A DNA stretch of 64,000 nt from Pseudomonadota bacterium. GTDB lineage: Bacteria; Pseudomonadota; Gammaproteobacteria; Steroidobacterales; Steroidobacteraceae. The translations under genes were made by a program, and so were the position numbers. Numbering within the stretch: the stretch's first letter is position 1; each line of letters opens with the position of its first letter. The notes under the pieces were generated by a model. The model saw only the letters and a list, made by a program, of their open reading frames with translations. It ran no database searches and was not told the DNA's origin. The DNA is taken from NCBI GenBank assembly GCA_025351005.1, contig JANXWS010000040.1, forward strand, positions 62,001 to 126,000, in the 5' to 3' direction. Of this stretch, positions 34,228 to 42,594 are shown piece by piece.

Positions 34228-35121
34228 TCAGGGCGAGCGTCCGGTCGGCAGGTAGCGGTAGACCGGCAGCGTCGAGAGGTACGGCCGCGGCTCGATCTTG
34301 GACCGCCGTCGCCGTGGCGGGCGCTCGGCCAGTTCAGACGCTGCCGGCGGATAACGGACGAGCGGAATTTGCGTGCGCTTGCCGAGTGCGAACAGCAGCG
34401 GCAATTCGGCGGCGACCTGGATCCGGCCCCGGCCGCGACGGTCCAGACCGTCAAAGGTCACGTTGGCGCGCACGTTCTCGTAATGATCCCGCACCAGCGC
34501 GAGATGCGTCTCGCGTGCCGCCAGCCGCTCGAGCCGTGCCCGATCGGCGACGGCGCCCGGGCCGTCGGCATTGGCGAGCAGCTCGGCGATCCGCTCGACC
34601 GGTTTGCGGTAGACACTGCGGGTCCGCGCGCGGGTGTAGACGACCTTGGCCGGATGGCCGGTCAGGATCGGGATCCTCCGGTAGGCGGCCAGCAGGTTGA
34701 GGTCGCTGCGCCGCAGGTTGCGGAGCACCACGCGGATCACCGGCAGCACTCGCGTTGCCGCTGCGGCGCCGGCGCGCAACGGCACCCGCATCCTGATTCG
34801 CTGCAGCGGGGCGCAAATCGACTTGAGCTCGCTCTTTGCGGTATTGACCGACTCCGCCAGCAGCAGCGCATCTCGCGAGGCGCCGATCACGCCGAGGCAG
34901 ACGACCGACGATCCCGGATCGTCCTCCATGCCCAGATCGATCGCGGCGTACGCTCGGCACGCGCGCTCGATCGCGTTGCGGTCCGACTCCGCGCCGGCAA
35001 TGCTGACCCAGCCGCGGCCGTGCGCGAGGGCCTGGACGAGTTGTTGCAGCCGGCGCTCGACGTCCCGCAGCGCCGCGGCGACCGCCTCACGTGCCCGATC
35101 GATATCCACGGGGTCGATCAA
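34228..35121 (-). CDS. Tus-like DNA replication terminus-binding protein (candidate)
   Basis: A 297-residue, strongly basic protein that I align, from memory, along its whole length with E. coli Tus (309 aa). The best block is LNLLAAYRRIPILTGHPAKV followed by YTRARTRSVYRKPVERIAELL, against Tus LITLNAYRTLTVLHDPATL and ANKHIIKNLHRDEVLAQLE. Weaker matches are an N-terminal helix pair, ESVNTAKSELKSI against INKLKTTFEHI, and a terminal PRPYLSTLPVYRYL strand. Tus binds Ter sites and halts replication forks from one side. No signal peptide, helix-turn-helix or nuclease motif was seen. The start is TTG at 35121 after AAAGGG; an in-frame TGA lies two codons upstream. GTG at 35109 is an alternative. 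Identity is probable, not proven. Confidence 0.62.
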   Translation of the reverse strand: MIDPVDIDRAREAVAAALRDVERRLQQLVQALAHGRGWVSIAGAESDRNAIERACRAYAAIDLGMEDDPGSSVVCLGVIGASRDALLLAESVNTAKSELKSICAPLQRIRMRVPLRAGAAAATRVLPVIRVVLRNLRRSDLNLLAAYRRIPILTGHPAKVVYTRARTRSVYRKPVERIAELLANADGPGAVADRARLERLAARETHLALVRDHYENVRANVTFDGLDRRGRGRIQVAAELPLLFALGKRTQIPLVRYPPAASELAERPPRRRRSKIEPRPYLSTLPVYRYLPTGRSP

Positions 35122-35152
35122 GATTCATACCCTTTCCCGACTATCCGCAAGC

Positions 35153-35182
35153 ATTATACATACACCGTACAGCACGCATCAA
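35153..35182 (-). promoter_or_regulatory. Promoter of the Tus-like gene
   Basis: On the minus strand, TTGATG (35177-35182) and a perfect TATAAT (35153-35158) are 18 bp apart, giving a transcript start near 35146 and a leader of about 25 nt. It is the best consensus sigma-70 promoter seen in this window. The minus-10 lies inside one of the two 16-bp sites, so a protein bound there would block it. Confidence 0.7.
35154..35169 (-). promoter_or_regulatory. 16-bp site, copy A (candidate Ter/operator)
   Basis: TTATACATACACCGTA on the plus strand is the exact reverse complement of copy B at 35255-35270. It overlaps the TATAAT box and spacer of the Tus-like gene promoter, as TerB overlaps the tus promoter in E. 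coli. Confidence 0.6.
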
Positions 35183-35254
35183 AACCAACCCTACAACCCC
35201 CACACCCATAAACCCCCTCCCAATCTATCAAACCAGCCAGCAACAAAAAGATTA
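35170..35254. other. G-depleted spacer between the inverted sites
   Basis: The 85 bp between the two 16-bp sites are C- and A-rich on the plus strand. From 35177 to 35235 there are 59 consecutive bases without a single G, in a genome of about 70% GC. Several short C-runs with A/T gaps occur (AACCCCC, CCCATAAACCCCC). No ORF crosses it sensibly. Confidence 0.8.
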
Positions 35255-35270
35255 TACGGTGTATGTATAA
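35255..35270 (+). promoter_or_regulatory. 16-bp site, copy B (candidate Ter/operator)
   Basis: TACGGTGTATGTATAA is a perfect inverted copy of site A. Its TATAAC (35266-35271) may be the minus-10 of the rightward riboswitch transcript, with a start near 35278; no good minus-35 was found. GTATGTATAAC resembles the E. coli Ter core GnATGTTGTAAC but is one base shorter. Confidence 0.6.
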
Positions 35271-35324
35271 CATCGTCCGCCGCGACTTGTACGAAATCGG
35301 CGCCAGCCGTAGGATCGCCGCGCT

Positions 35325-35510
35325 GAAGGTGCCGGCCCGCTCACGCGGTCCGGAGAATTGGGAAGCCGGTGCGATACCGGCGCTGCCCCCGCAACGGTAA
35401 TGAAGCGCTGAGCTCGGCGAGATGACCACCGGCCCCCGACGGGACCGGGAAGGTGCCGAGCCGGTCCGACGTTCGCATCGGACCGCTTCAGAGCCCGGAA
35501 ACCAGCCTTT
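35325..35510 (+). ncRNA. Cobalamin riboswitch
   Basis: The conserved core is at 35360-35400: GGGAAGCCGGTGCGATACCGG, then CGCTGCCCCCGCAACGGTAA, matching the B12-box region of cobalamin riboswitches, including the GGTG..A..CC hairpin. The 3' part AGAGCCCGGAAACCAGCC (35490-35507) matches the conserved closing segment. AAGG near 35326 can pair with CCTT near 35506 as the closing helix. An internal hairpin CGGTCCGA/TCGGACCG lies at 35462-35484. Adenosyl- or methylcobalamin binding would lower downstream expression. No B12 transport or synthesis gene follows: after it come only short frames and a convergent gene. Confidence 0.9.
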
Positions 35511-35525
35511 GGCAACTGCCCTGAT

Positions 35526-35544
35526 CGATCGCGGTGGGCGATCG
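35526..35544 (+). promoter_or_regulatory. Hairpin after riboswitch, candidate expression platform
   Basis: CGATCGC-GGTGG-GCGATCG is a perfect 7-bp stem with a 5-nt loop, 16 bp after the aptamer. It lacks a T-run, so it is more likely part of a switching structure or a pause element than a terminator. Confidence 0.4.
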
Positions 35545-35650
35545 CATGCGGTGACCGGCGCACCTGGGACCCCGAGGTCGCGCCGCACCAGCTGCACTGC
35601 CCCCGCGTCTGTCGGGTCTGACCGTTCTCGTCATGACACGGGGAGTGCAC

Positions 35651-35743
35651 ATGGACCGGAAGATGGAATGCCCAAGCCTGCTTCGCGCCGGAGCCCGATG
35701 CGCGTCGCTCACCTCATCCGCGGAGGTGGGCCGTGTCGCGTGA
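35651..35743 (+). CDS. Candidate 30-aa peptide after riboswitch
   Basis: A short frame, MDRKMECPSLLRAGARC and onward to RVA, starts 6 bp after GGGGAG. It overlaps the start of the next frame by 11 bp. There is no family resemblance. It could be a leader peptide whose translation couples to the following frame, or chance. Confidence 0.25.
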   Translation: MDRKMECPSLLRAGARCASLTSSAEVGRVA

Positions 35744-35960
35744 ATGCGCCCGCGTGCGCGCCCTGCAACAATCCGAGCGCCTGCGCCACGTGCTGCAGTC
35801 CTACGATCGCATCGAGCTGATGGGCTACGCGATCACCAAGGCTGCCGCACCGGTTGAACTCGCAGCCGGCGAGCCGCCCGACACACGCGACGACGTCGGC
35901 AGTCTTGCGACGGAGGGGATCGCTGCACACCACGCGGCACGAGAGTTGCCAGACGGCTGA
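35733..35960 (+). CDS. Hypothetical protein after cobalamin riboswitch (75 aa)
   Basis: A 75-residue frame opened by GTG at 35733 with GGAGG 6 bp upstream, the best ribosome site downstream of the riboswitch. The first half (VRALQQSERLRHVLQSYDRI, ELMGYAITKAAAPVEL) has a normal, helix-forming composition and high GC at third codon positions, as real genes here do. The second half is less convincing. It has no membrane span, metal-binding cluster or known domain. If real, it is the only target of the B12 riboswitch. A competing frame (35668-35820) encodes a Cys-rich tail and is less likely to be coding. Confidence 0.4.
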   Translation: MSRECARVRALQQSERLRHVLQSYDRIELMGYAITKAAAPVELAAGEPPDTRDDVGSLATEGIAAHHAARELPDG

Positions 35961-36002
35961 CGGGACCGGCCGGAGATACCGCCCGCTCCCCGGCCGCGCG
36001 AG

Positions 36003-37691
36003 CTACGGTTCGCCCGTGAGGTCTTCCTCCCAGAACTCCTGCGGACGGCGTTCGGCCTCCGGCGTGCGCCCGAGCTCCTGGCGGCGAAGGTCCACCCGGC
36101 GGATTTTTCCGGAGATCGTCTTCGGCAGTTCGGCGAACTCGATCCGTCGGATACGCTTGTACGGAGACACCCTCGCGCGGATGTGCGCGAGGATGCTCTT
36201 CGCGGTGGCGGTGTCGGGCGCGTGCCCCGCGACCAGCACCACGTAGGCCTTCGGCACCGCGAGTCGGACCGGGTCCGGGCTCGGCACGACCGCCGCTTCG
36301 GCCACCGCCGGGTGTTCGATCAGGACGCTCTCCAGCTCGAAGGGACTGATGCGGTAGCCGGACGACTTGAACACGTCGTCGGTGCGGCCGACGTAGGTGA
36401 TGTAGCCCGCGGCGTCACGCGTGGCGACATCGCCGGTGTGGTAGAACCCGCCGCGCATCGCGTCGGCGTCGCGCTCCGGGTCATCGAGGTACGCCTGCAT
36501 CAGGCCGAGCGGACGCTTCGACAGGTCGAGGCAGATCTCGCCCTCCTCGCCACGCGTGCCATCGGGCGCGATCAACGCCACCTCGTAGCCCGGCAGCGCG
36601 CGTCCCATCGACCCCGGCTTCAGCGGCTGGCCGGGGGAGTTACCGATCTGCGCGGTCGTCTCGGTCTGCCCGAATCCGTCGCGGATCGTCAGCCCCCATG
36701 CAGCCCGCACCTGTTCGATCACCTCCGGGTTGAGCGGCTCGCCGGCGCTCGCCAGCTCGCGCAGCACGACCGGCCAGGCCTTGAGGTCCTGCTGGATCAG
36801 CAGCCGCCACACGGTCGGCGGCGCACAGAACGTCGTCACGCGGCAACGCACCAGCTGGTCGAGCAGCGCGCGCGCGTTGAAGCGGTCGTACTGGTACGCG
36901 AGCACCGTCGCCTCGGCGTTCCACGGCGCGAAGAAACATGACCACGCGTGCTTCGCCCAGCCGGGAGAACTCAGGTTCAGGTGCACGTCGCCGGGCCGCA
37001 GCCCGAGCCAGTACATCGTCGACAGGTGGCCGACCGGGTAGCTCTGTTGCGAGTGCGCGACCAGCTTCGGCCTGGCGGTGGTGCCGGACGTGAAATAGAG
37101 GAGCAGCAGATCGTCGGCACGCGTGGTGGCCGTGGATCGGAACTGCGTCGATGCGGTGGCGGTGTCGGCGTAGGACAGCCAGCCGTCGACCGGGGCGTCG
37201 ACGGCGATGCGGACCGGAGCCGGCGGCAGCGTCGCGAACCGATCCGTCAGCGCCGCGTGGGCGATCACGGCCTTGACCCGCCCGCGCGCCATCCGGTCGG
37301 CAAGGTCGTCCGCCTGCAGCAGCGTCGTCGCCGGGATCATCACGCCGCCGAGCCGGATCACCGCCAGCATCGTCTCCCACAGCGGCACGACGTTGCCGAG
37401 CAGCATCAGGACGCGGTCGCCGGGACCGACGCCGTGCGCCGCGAGGAAGCCCGCGACCTGGCGGCTGCGGCCGGCCAGCGTCGCAAAGGACAGCGACAGG
37501 TCGTTCCCGGCGTCGTCGACGACCCGCAGCGCCGTACGGTCGCGCGTGGCAGCCACTGGGTCGAAGTAGTCGTGCACCCAGTTGAACTCGTCGAGCCTCG
37601 GCCACTGGAACTCCTGGCGGGCGCGAGCCCAGTCCGCGCGCAACAGCAGCAGTTGGTCGCGGCATCGCAGGAACTCGTCGCTAGCTGGCAT
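36003..37691 (-). CDS. AMP-dependent acyl-CoA synthetase (medium-chain type)
   Basis: A 562-residue acyl/aryl-CoA ligase. The N-terminal FNWVHDYFDPVAA is typical of the ACSM-like (medium-chain) group. The P-loop is LLYFTSGTTARPKLVAHS, the adenine motif DGFGQTETTAQIG, the hinge GYITYVGRTDDVFKSSGYRISP and the catalytic Lys is in LPKTISGKIRR. Substrate cannot be set by sequence; medium-chain, branched or aromatic acids are possible. It is last gene of the leftward prpBCD-thiolase operon, 46 bp after the thiolase. The ATG at 37691 is preceded by GGAGAGAG. Confidence 0.92.
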   Translation of the reverse strand: MPASDEFLRCRDQLLLLRADWARARQEFQWPRLDEFNWVHDYFDPVAATRDRTALRVVDDAGNDLSLSFATLAGRSRQVAGFLAAHGVGPGDRVLMLLGNVVPLWETMLAVIRLGGVMIPATTLLQADDLADRMARGRVKAVIAHAALTDRFATLPPAPVRIAVDAPVDGWLSYADTATASTQFRSTATTRADDLLLLYFTSGTTARPKLVAHSQQSYPVGHLSTMYWLGLRPGDVHLNLSSPGWAKHAWSCFFAPWNAEATVLAYQYDRFNARALLDQLVRCRVTTFCAPPTVWRLLIQQDLKAWPVVLRELASAGEPLNPEVIEQVRAAWGLTIRDGFGQTETTAQIGNSPGQPLKPGSMGRALPGYEVALIAPDGTRGEEGEICLDLSKRPLGLMQAYLDDPERDADAMRGGFYHTGDVATRDAAGYITYVGRTDDVFKSSGYRISPFELESVLIEHPAVAEAAVVPSPDPVRLAVPKAYVVLVAGHAPDTATAKSILAHIRARVSPYKRIRRIEFAELPKTISGKIRRVDLRRQELGRTPEAERRPQEFWEEDLTGEP

Positions 37692-37737
37692 GTCTCTCTC
37701 CGCCGCCCAGGGCATCCGGTCGTGGCGATCGCGACGC

Positions 37738-38934
37738 TCAGGCCCGCTCGAACACAGCCGCGAGTCCCTGGCCGCCGCCGATGCACATCGTCTCGAGCCC
37801 GTAGCGCCCGCCGCGGCGGTGCAGCTCGCGTACCAGGCTCGCGAGGATCCGGGCGCCGGTCGCGCCGATCGGGTGCCCGAGCGAGATGCCGGAGCCGTTG
37901 ACGTTGAGCCGGTCGAGGTCATTCCAGCCCCAGCCGGCGAGCACCGCCAGCACCTGCGGCGCGAACGCCTCATTGAGTTCGACCAGGTCGATGTCGTCCC
38001 AAGCGAGGCGGTTGCGGGCAAACAGCCGCGCGACCGCCGGCACCGGCCCGAGGCCCATGCGCGAGGGCTCGCAGCCGGCGGCCGCCCAGCTGTGGAACCA
38101 CGCGAGCGGCTCGAGTCCGAGCGCCGCGAGCCGGTCCTCGGCCACCACCAGGCAGGCGGCGGCCGCATCGTTCTGCTGGCTCGCATTGCCGGCCGTGACC
38201 ACGCCGCCCGGCTCGACGGGCGGCAGCGCCGCGAGCGCTGCGAGGGTGGCATCCGCACGGAAGCCCTCGTCCCGCGCGAAGAGCAACGGCTCGCCGCGTC
38301 GTTGCGGCACAGGCACCGGCACCAGCTCGTCGTCGAAGCGGCCGGCCGCCCAGGCCGCGGTCGCGCGCTGGTGGCTCATGAGCGCGTAGCGATCGCACTG
38401 CTCGCGCGAGATACCGTGGTCGCGCGCCAGGTTCTCGGCGGTCTCGATCATGCCGCTGATCGCGCCGAAGCGCGCGACCGGCTGCGACATCACGCGGCTG
38501 CGTGCCAGCCGGTCATGCAGCACCGAGGGACCGGCGCGTGCGCCGCGGCGCAGGTCGGTGCTGTAGTACTCGACGTTGCTCATGCTCTCGACGCCGCCCG
38601 CGATCACGACGTCGGCCGCGCCGGTCTGCACCATCAGCGCGGCGTCGATGACCGCCTGCAGGCCGCTGCCGCAGCGCCGGTCGAGCTGGTAGCCCGGCAC
38701 GGTTGCCGGCAGGCCTGCTGCCAGCGCCGACCAGCGTGCGATGCACGGCGCCTCGCCGCCCGGGTAGCCCTGTCCCATGACGACATCGTCGATGCGGGCC
38801 GGATCGATCGCCGCGCGCTCGACGAGCTCCCTGATGATCACGGCGCCGAGCTCGCCGGCCGGCACGTCGGCGAGCGCGCCCATGAACTTGCCGACCGGCG
38901 TACGCAGCGGGGATACGATGGCGGCGCGGCGCAT
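37738..38934 (-). CDS. Acetyl-CoA acetyltransferase (thiolase)
   Basis: A 398-residue thiolase with all three signatures: nucleophilic Cys88 in LDRRCGSGLQAV, GISLGHPIGATGAR with the catalytic His, and the C-terminal CIGGGQGLAAVFE with the second Cys. NEAFAPQ is also present. Degradative (3-ketoacyl-CoA) or biosynthetic direction cannot be decided. Its place between prpD and an acyl-CoA synthetase in one operon suggests that it releases propionyl-CoA or acetyl-CoA from an activated acid that the neighbours then dispose of. Length and start are normal. Confidence 0.93.
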   Translation of the reverse strand: MRRAAIVSPLRTPVGKFMGALADVPAGELGAVIIRELVERAAIDPARIDDVVMGQGYPGGEAPCIARWSALAAGLPATVPGYQLDRRCGSGLQAVIDAALMVQTGAADVVIAGGVESMSNVEYYSTDLRRGARAGPSVLHDRLARSRVMSQPVARFGAISGMIETAENLARDHGISREQCDRYALMSHQRATAAWAAGRFDDELVPVPVPQRRGEPLLFARDEGFRADATLAALAALPPVEPGGVVTAGNASQQNDAAAACLVVAEDRLAALGLEPLAWFHSWAAAGCEPSRMGLGPVPAVARLFARNRLAWDDIDLVELNEAFAPQVLAVLAGWGWNDLDRLNVNGSGISLGHPIGATGARILASLVRELHRRGGRYGLETMCIGGGQGLAAVFERA

Positions 38935-39016
38935 GGGGTCCTGCGGGGCTAAATGGCGCGCCGCCAGTGTACGCGCACGGTGAGCCCGCGCTCACCTGCC
39001 CGGCCGGGCGCCGCGA

Positions 39017-40465
39017 CTAGTGCGGCGTGACGAGCGCGGCGACGAACTCGTGCACGGGAAGCGCATCGAGGCGGGCCGGGTCCGCGCACATCGACTTGAT
39101 CGCCGCGGCCTGCTTCGCGGGGAAGTGCGCCGCGACCGACTCCTCGAACTTCCGCACCAGCAGCGGGTAACCCTCGCTGCGGCGCTTGCGGTGCCCGATC
39201 GGGACGTCGACCTGGACGCGCCGGGTCGAGCCTCGCCCGAAGAACACCTGCACTGCGTTGCCGATGTGGCGCTTGTCCGGCTCGTAGTACTCACGCGTGA
39301 ACGCCGGGTTCTCGCGCACCTCCATCTTCGCGCGCAGCGCATCAACGCGCGGATCATGCGCCACCGCGTCCTCGTAGTCGGCGGCGGTCAGGCGCCCGAA
39401 GATCAGCGGCACCGCGACCATGTACTGGATGCAGTGGTCGCGGTCGGCCGGGTTCGCGAGCGGCCCGGTCTTGTCGATGATGCGTACCCCGGGCTCCTGC
39501 GTCTCGATGACGATCCTCTCGATCTCGCCGAGGCGGTCGATGACCTCCGGGTGCAGCGTCATCGCCGCCTCGACCGCTGTCTGCGCGTGGAACTCCGCCG
39601 GGAAACTGATCTTGAACAGCACGTTCTCCATCACGTAGCTGCCGAAGCCCTGCTTGAAGAGGAGCGGCTTCCTGAAGGCGACGTCGTAAAACCCCCAGGT
39701 CGGCGCCGTCAGCGCCGACGGATAGCCCATCTCGCCGGTGAGGGCGATCAGCGCGAGGCGCACGCCGCGGCTGGTCGCATCGCCTGCGGCCCAGCTCTTG
39801 CGCGAGCCCGTGTTCGGCGCGTGTCGGTAGGTCCTGAGCGCACCCCCGTCGATGAACGCGTTCGAGACCGCGTTGATGACCTGCTCGCGGCTGCCACCCA
39901 GCATCGCCGTCACGATCGCCGTCGTCGCGACGCGCACGTTCAGCACGTGGTCGAGGCCAACCTTGTTGTAGGCGTTCTCGAGCGCCGTCACGCCCTGGAT
40001 CTCGTGCGCCTTGATCATCGCGGTCAGCAGGTCGCGCACCTGGAGCGGTGCCTTGCCCTCCGCACGGTTGCGCCGCGACAGGTAGTCGGCCACGGCCAGG
40101 ATGCCGCCGAGGTTGTCCGACGGGTGGCCCCATTCGGCCGCGAGCCACGTGTCGTTGAAGTCGAGCCAGCGGATCATCGCGCCGATGTTGAACGCCGCCT
40201 GCACCGGATCGAGCTCGTAGCTGGTGCCCGGCACCCGCGCGCCGCCGACCATCGTCGCACCAGGCACGACCGGCCCGAGGAGCCTGGTGCAGGCGGGGTA
40301 GCCGAGCGCCTGGAAGCCGCAGGCGAGCGTGTCGAGCAGGCAGTAGCGCGCCGTGGTGTAGGCGACCTCGCTCGTCACCTGGTAGGCGGTCGCGTACGCG
40401 GCGATGTCGACCAGCACCCGGTCAGGGTCGGGGCGTTTCGCCGACTTGTGGTCGTGGCTGGACAT
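39017..40465 (-). CDS. prpD: 2-Methylcitrate dehydratase PrpD
   Basis: A 482-residue MmgE/PrpD-family dehydratase that converts 2-methylcitrate to 2-methyl-cis-aconitate. Diagnostic stretches are [66 protein letters not shown] and [19 protein letters not shown]. Iron-sulfur cysteines are not needed, so this pathway uses PrpD and not AcnD/PrpF. The next step (hydration to 2-methylisocitrate) needs an aconitase encoded elsewhere. The ATG at 40465 gives the standard N-terminus; 23 bp separate it from prpC. Confidence 0.95.
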   Translation of the reverse strand: MSSHDHKSAKRPDPDRVLVDIAAYATAYQVTSEVAYTTARYCLLDTLACGFQALGYPACTRLLGPVVPGATMVGGARVPGTSYELDPVQAAFNIGAMIRWLDFNDTWLAAEWGHPSDNLGGILAVADYLSRRNRAEGKAPLQVRDLLTAMIKAHEIQGVTALENAYNKVGLDHVLNVRVATTAIVTAMLGGSREQVINAVSNAFIDGGALRTYRHAPNTGSRKSWAAGDATSRGVRLALIALTGEMGYPSALTAPTWGFYDVAFRKPLLFKQGFGSYVMENVLFKISFPAEFHAQTAVEAAMTLHPEVIDRLGEIERIVIETQEPGVRIIDKTGPLANPADRDHCIQYMVAVPLIFGRLTAADYEDAVAHDPRVDALRAKMEVRENPAFTREYYEPDKRHIGNAVQVFFGRGSTRRVQVDVPIGHRKRRSEGYPLLVRKFEESVAAHFPAKQAAAIKSMCADPARLDALPVHEFVAALVTPH

Positions 40466-40488
40466 GCGGGCGCTCTCCGGATGCGGGG

Positions 40489-41655
40489 CTAGTGCCGGTC
40501 CTTCAGTGCCACGAACGGGCGTGGCTCGGGGCCGGTGTAGTTCGCGCTCGGCCGGATGATCTTGCCGTCCTCGCGCTGCTCCATGACGTGCGCGCACCAG
40601 CCCGTCGTGCGCGAGATCACGAACAGCGGCGTGAACATCGCGGTCGGCACTCCCATCAGGTGGTAGCTGACCGCGCTGTACCAGTCGAGGTTCGGGAACA
40701 TCTTCTTGGCGTCCCACATCACGGACTCGATGCGTGCCGCGACCTCGAACATGCGGCTGTCGCCCGCGAGCCCGGCAAGCCGCTTCGCCACGCGCTTGAT
40801 CACCTCGTTGCGCGGGTCGGCGAGCGTATAGACGGGGTGGCCAAAGCCGATCACCAGCTCCCTGGCCGCCACCCGCCGGCGGATGTCGGCCTCGGCCTCG
40901 GCCGGCGTCGCATAGCGGCTCTGGATCTCGAACGCCATTTCGTTGGCGCCGCCGTGCTTCGGTCCGCGCAGCGCGCCGATCGCGGCCGTGACCGCCGAGT
41001 ACATGTCGGCGCCGGTGCCCGCCACCACCCGCGCGGCAAAGGTGCTCGCATTAAACTCGTGCTCGGCGTACAGGTTGAGCGACGTGTGCATCGCCGCGAC
41101 CCACTCGGCGGCCGCCGGCCGGCCGTGCAGCAGGTGCAGGAAGTGACCGCCGATCGAGTCGTCGTCGGTCGTCACCTCGATTCGCCGGCCCGAGTGGCTG
41201 TAGTGGTACCAGTAGCACAGTGCCGAGCCGAGGCAGGCGACCAACTGGTCGGCGATGTCACGGCCGCCCGCCGCAGAGTGATCATCCTTCTCCGGCAGCG
41301 CGCAGCCGAGCACCGACACGGCGCTCCGCATCACATCCATCGGGTGAGTCGACGCCGGCAGCACCTCGAGCACCTGGCGCACGATCTGCGGCAGGTCGCG
41401 CAGCGAGCGCAGCTTGCACTTGTAGGCAGCGAGCTCGTGCACCGTCGGCAGCGTGCCGTGGATCAGCAGGTGCGCTATCTCCTCGAACTCGGCGTGCTCG
41501 GCCGTCTCGAGGATGTCGTAGCCACGGTAATTGAGGTCGTTGCCCGTGCGCCCGACGGTGCAGAGCGCGGTGTTGCCCGCCAGCACCCCGGACAGCGCCA
41601 CCGATTTCTTGGGCTTCGGCGCCGCGGCCACTGGTTCAGTCGTTGCGTCCGGCAT
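40489..41655 (-). CDS. prpC: 2-Methylcitrate synthase PrpC
   Basis: A 388-residue citrate-synthase-fold enzyme that condenses propionyl-CoA with oxaloacetate. The N-terminal [19 protein letters not shown] with [10 protein letters not shown] is characteristic of PrpC. Catalytic residues are in [42 protein letters not shown] and the closing Asp region. Its length is short like PrpC/type II-small citrate synthases. It is encoded between prpB and prpD, which decides methylcitrate over citrate synthase. The ATG at 41655 follows AGGAGAGAG; an earlier in-frame start adds only Arg-rich residues. Confidence 0.95.
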   Translation of the reverse strand: MPDATTEPVAAAPKPKKSVALSGVLAGNTALCTVGRTGNDLNYRGYDILETAEHAEFEEIAHLLIHGTLPTVHELAAYKCKLRSLRDLPQIVRQVLEVLPASTHPMDVMRSAVSVLGCALPEKDDHSAAGGRDIADQLVACLGSALCYWYHYSHSGRRIEVTTDDDSIGGHFLHLLHGRPAAAEWVAAMHTSLNLYAEHEFNASTFAARVVAGTGADMYSAVTAAIGALRGPKHGGANEMAFEIQSRYATPAEAEADIRRRVAARELVIGFGHPVYTLADPRNEVIKRVAKRLAGLAGDSRMFEVAARIESVMWDAKKMFPNLDWYSAVSYHLMGVPTAMFTPLFVISRTTGWCAHVMEQREDGKIIRPSANYTGPEPRPFVALKDRH

Positions 41656-41700
41656 CGCTCTCTCCTCGCCAGGCTGGGCGCGGCGCGCCGCCCGCAACCG

Positions 41701-42594
41701 TCACTTCGCGAACAGCTCGTCGAGTGTCCTCTCGTAGTCGTGGTAGCCGAGCACGTCGTAGAGTTCGGCTCGTTGCTGCATCCGGTCGATGACGCCCTGC
41801 TGCGTGCCCTTTTCCCTTATCTCGGTGTAGACGGCGAGCGCGGCCTGCGACATCGCCCGGAACGCCGACAGCGGATAGAGCGCGAGCGCGATCCCGGCGC
41901 TTTCGAGCTGCCGCACCGTAAAGAGCGGCGTCTTGCCGAACTCGGTCAGGTTCGCGAGCACCGGCACGCGCACTGCGGTCGTTAACTGCCGGTACTCCTC
42001 GAGCGTGGTCAGCGCCTCGGCGAATATCATGTCGGCGCCGGCCTCGACGTAGGCGAGCGCGCGCTCGACGGCCGCCTGCTGACCCTCGACCGCGTGCGCG
42101 TCGGTGCGCGCCATGATCACGAACTCGCCGTCGGTCCGGCCGTCGACGGCCGCCTTGATCCGGTCCGCCATCTCTTCCTTGGGCACCAGCGCCTTGCCTG
42201 GACGGTGCCCGCAGCGCTTCGCCTGCACCTGGTCCTCGAGATGCAGGCCCGCGGCACCCGACTGGATCAGGTCGTGACAGGTGCGGGCGATGTTGAACGC
42301 CGCGCCCCAGCCGGTGTCGGCGTCGACGAGCAGCGGCAGGTCGGTCGCGGACGTGATCCGGCGGACGTCGTCGCAGACGTCGTTCAGCGACGTGATGCCG
42401 AGGTCGGGCAGCCCGAACGACGCGTTTGCGACTCCCGCCCCCGACAGGTAGATCGCGCGAAAGCCGGCGCGCTCGGCGAGCAGGGCGCTGTAGGCGTTGA
42501 TGGTGCCGGCGACCTGCAGCGGCCGCTCCGCGGCGAGCGCGGCCCTGAGCCGGGTGCCGGCGGATACGGGTGTACGGGAACGGGGCTGCTTCAT
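41701..42594 (-). CDS. prpB: 2-Methylisocitrate lyase PrpB
   Basis: A 297-residue isocitrate-lyase superfamily enzyme that splits 2-methylisocitrate to pyruvate and succinate. Magnesium-binding DADTGWG and the catalytic Cys loop in [11 protein letters not shown] are present; [18 protein letters not shown] and [11 protein letters not shown] are also diagnostic. It is the first gene of a five-gene leftward operon (prpB, prpC, prpD, thiolase, acyl-CoA synthetase). No PrpR regulator gene lies next to it. The ATG at 42594 is chosen; an earlier start adds eight residues. Confidence 0.95.
   Translation of the reverse strand: MKQPRSRTPVSAGTRLRAALAAERPLQVAGTINAYSALLAERAGFRAIYLSGAGVANASFGLPDLGITSLNDVCDDVRRITSATDLPLLVDADTGWGAAFNIARTCHDLIQSGAAGLHLEDQVQAKRCGHRPGKALVPKEEMADRIKAAVDGRTDGEFVIMARTDAHAVEGQQAAVERALAYVEAGADMIFAEALTTLEEYRQLTTAVRVPVLANLTEFGKTPLFTVRQLESAGIALALYPLSAFRAMSQAALAVYTEIREKGTQQGVIDRMQQRAELYDVLGYHDYERTLDELFAK

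Noticed and set aside
35422-35820. A 132-codon frame with a Cys-rich tail after the cobalamin riboswitch
   Set aside because: It begins inside the aptamer and has poor early composition. A shorter version from 35668 remains possible but is less coding-like than the GTG frame at 35733.
37692-38258. N-terminal extension of the acyl-CoA synthetase into the thiolase gene
   Set aside because: The extension is the antiparallel-frame reading of a clear thiolase, and ATG 37691 has a good ribosome site.
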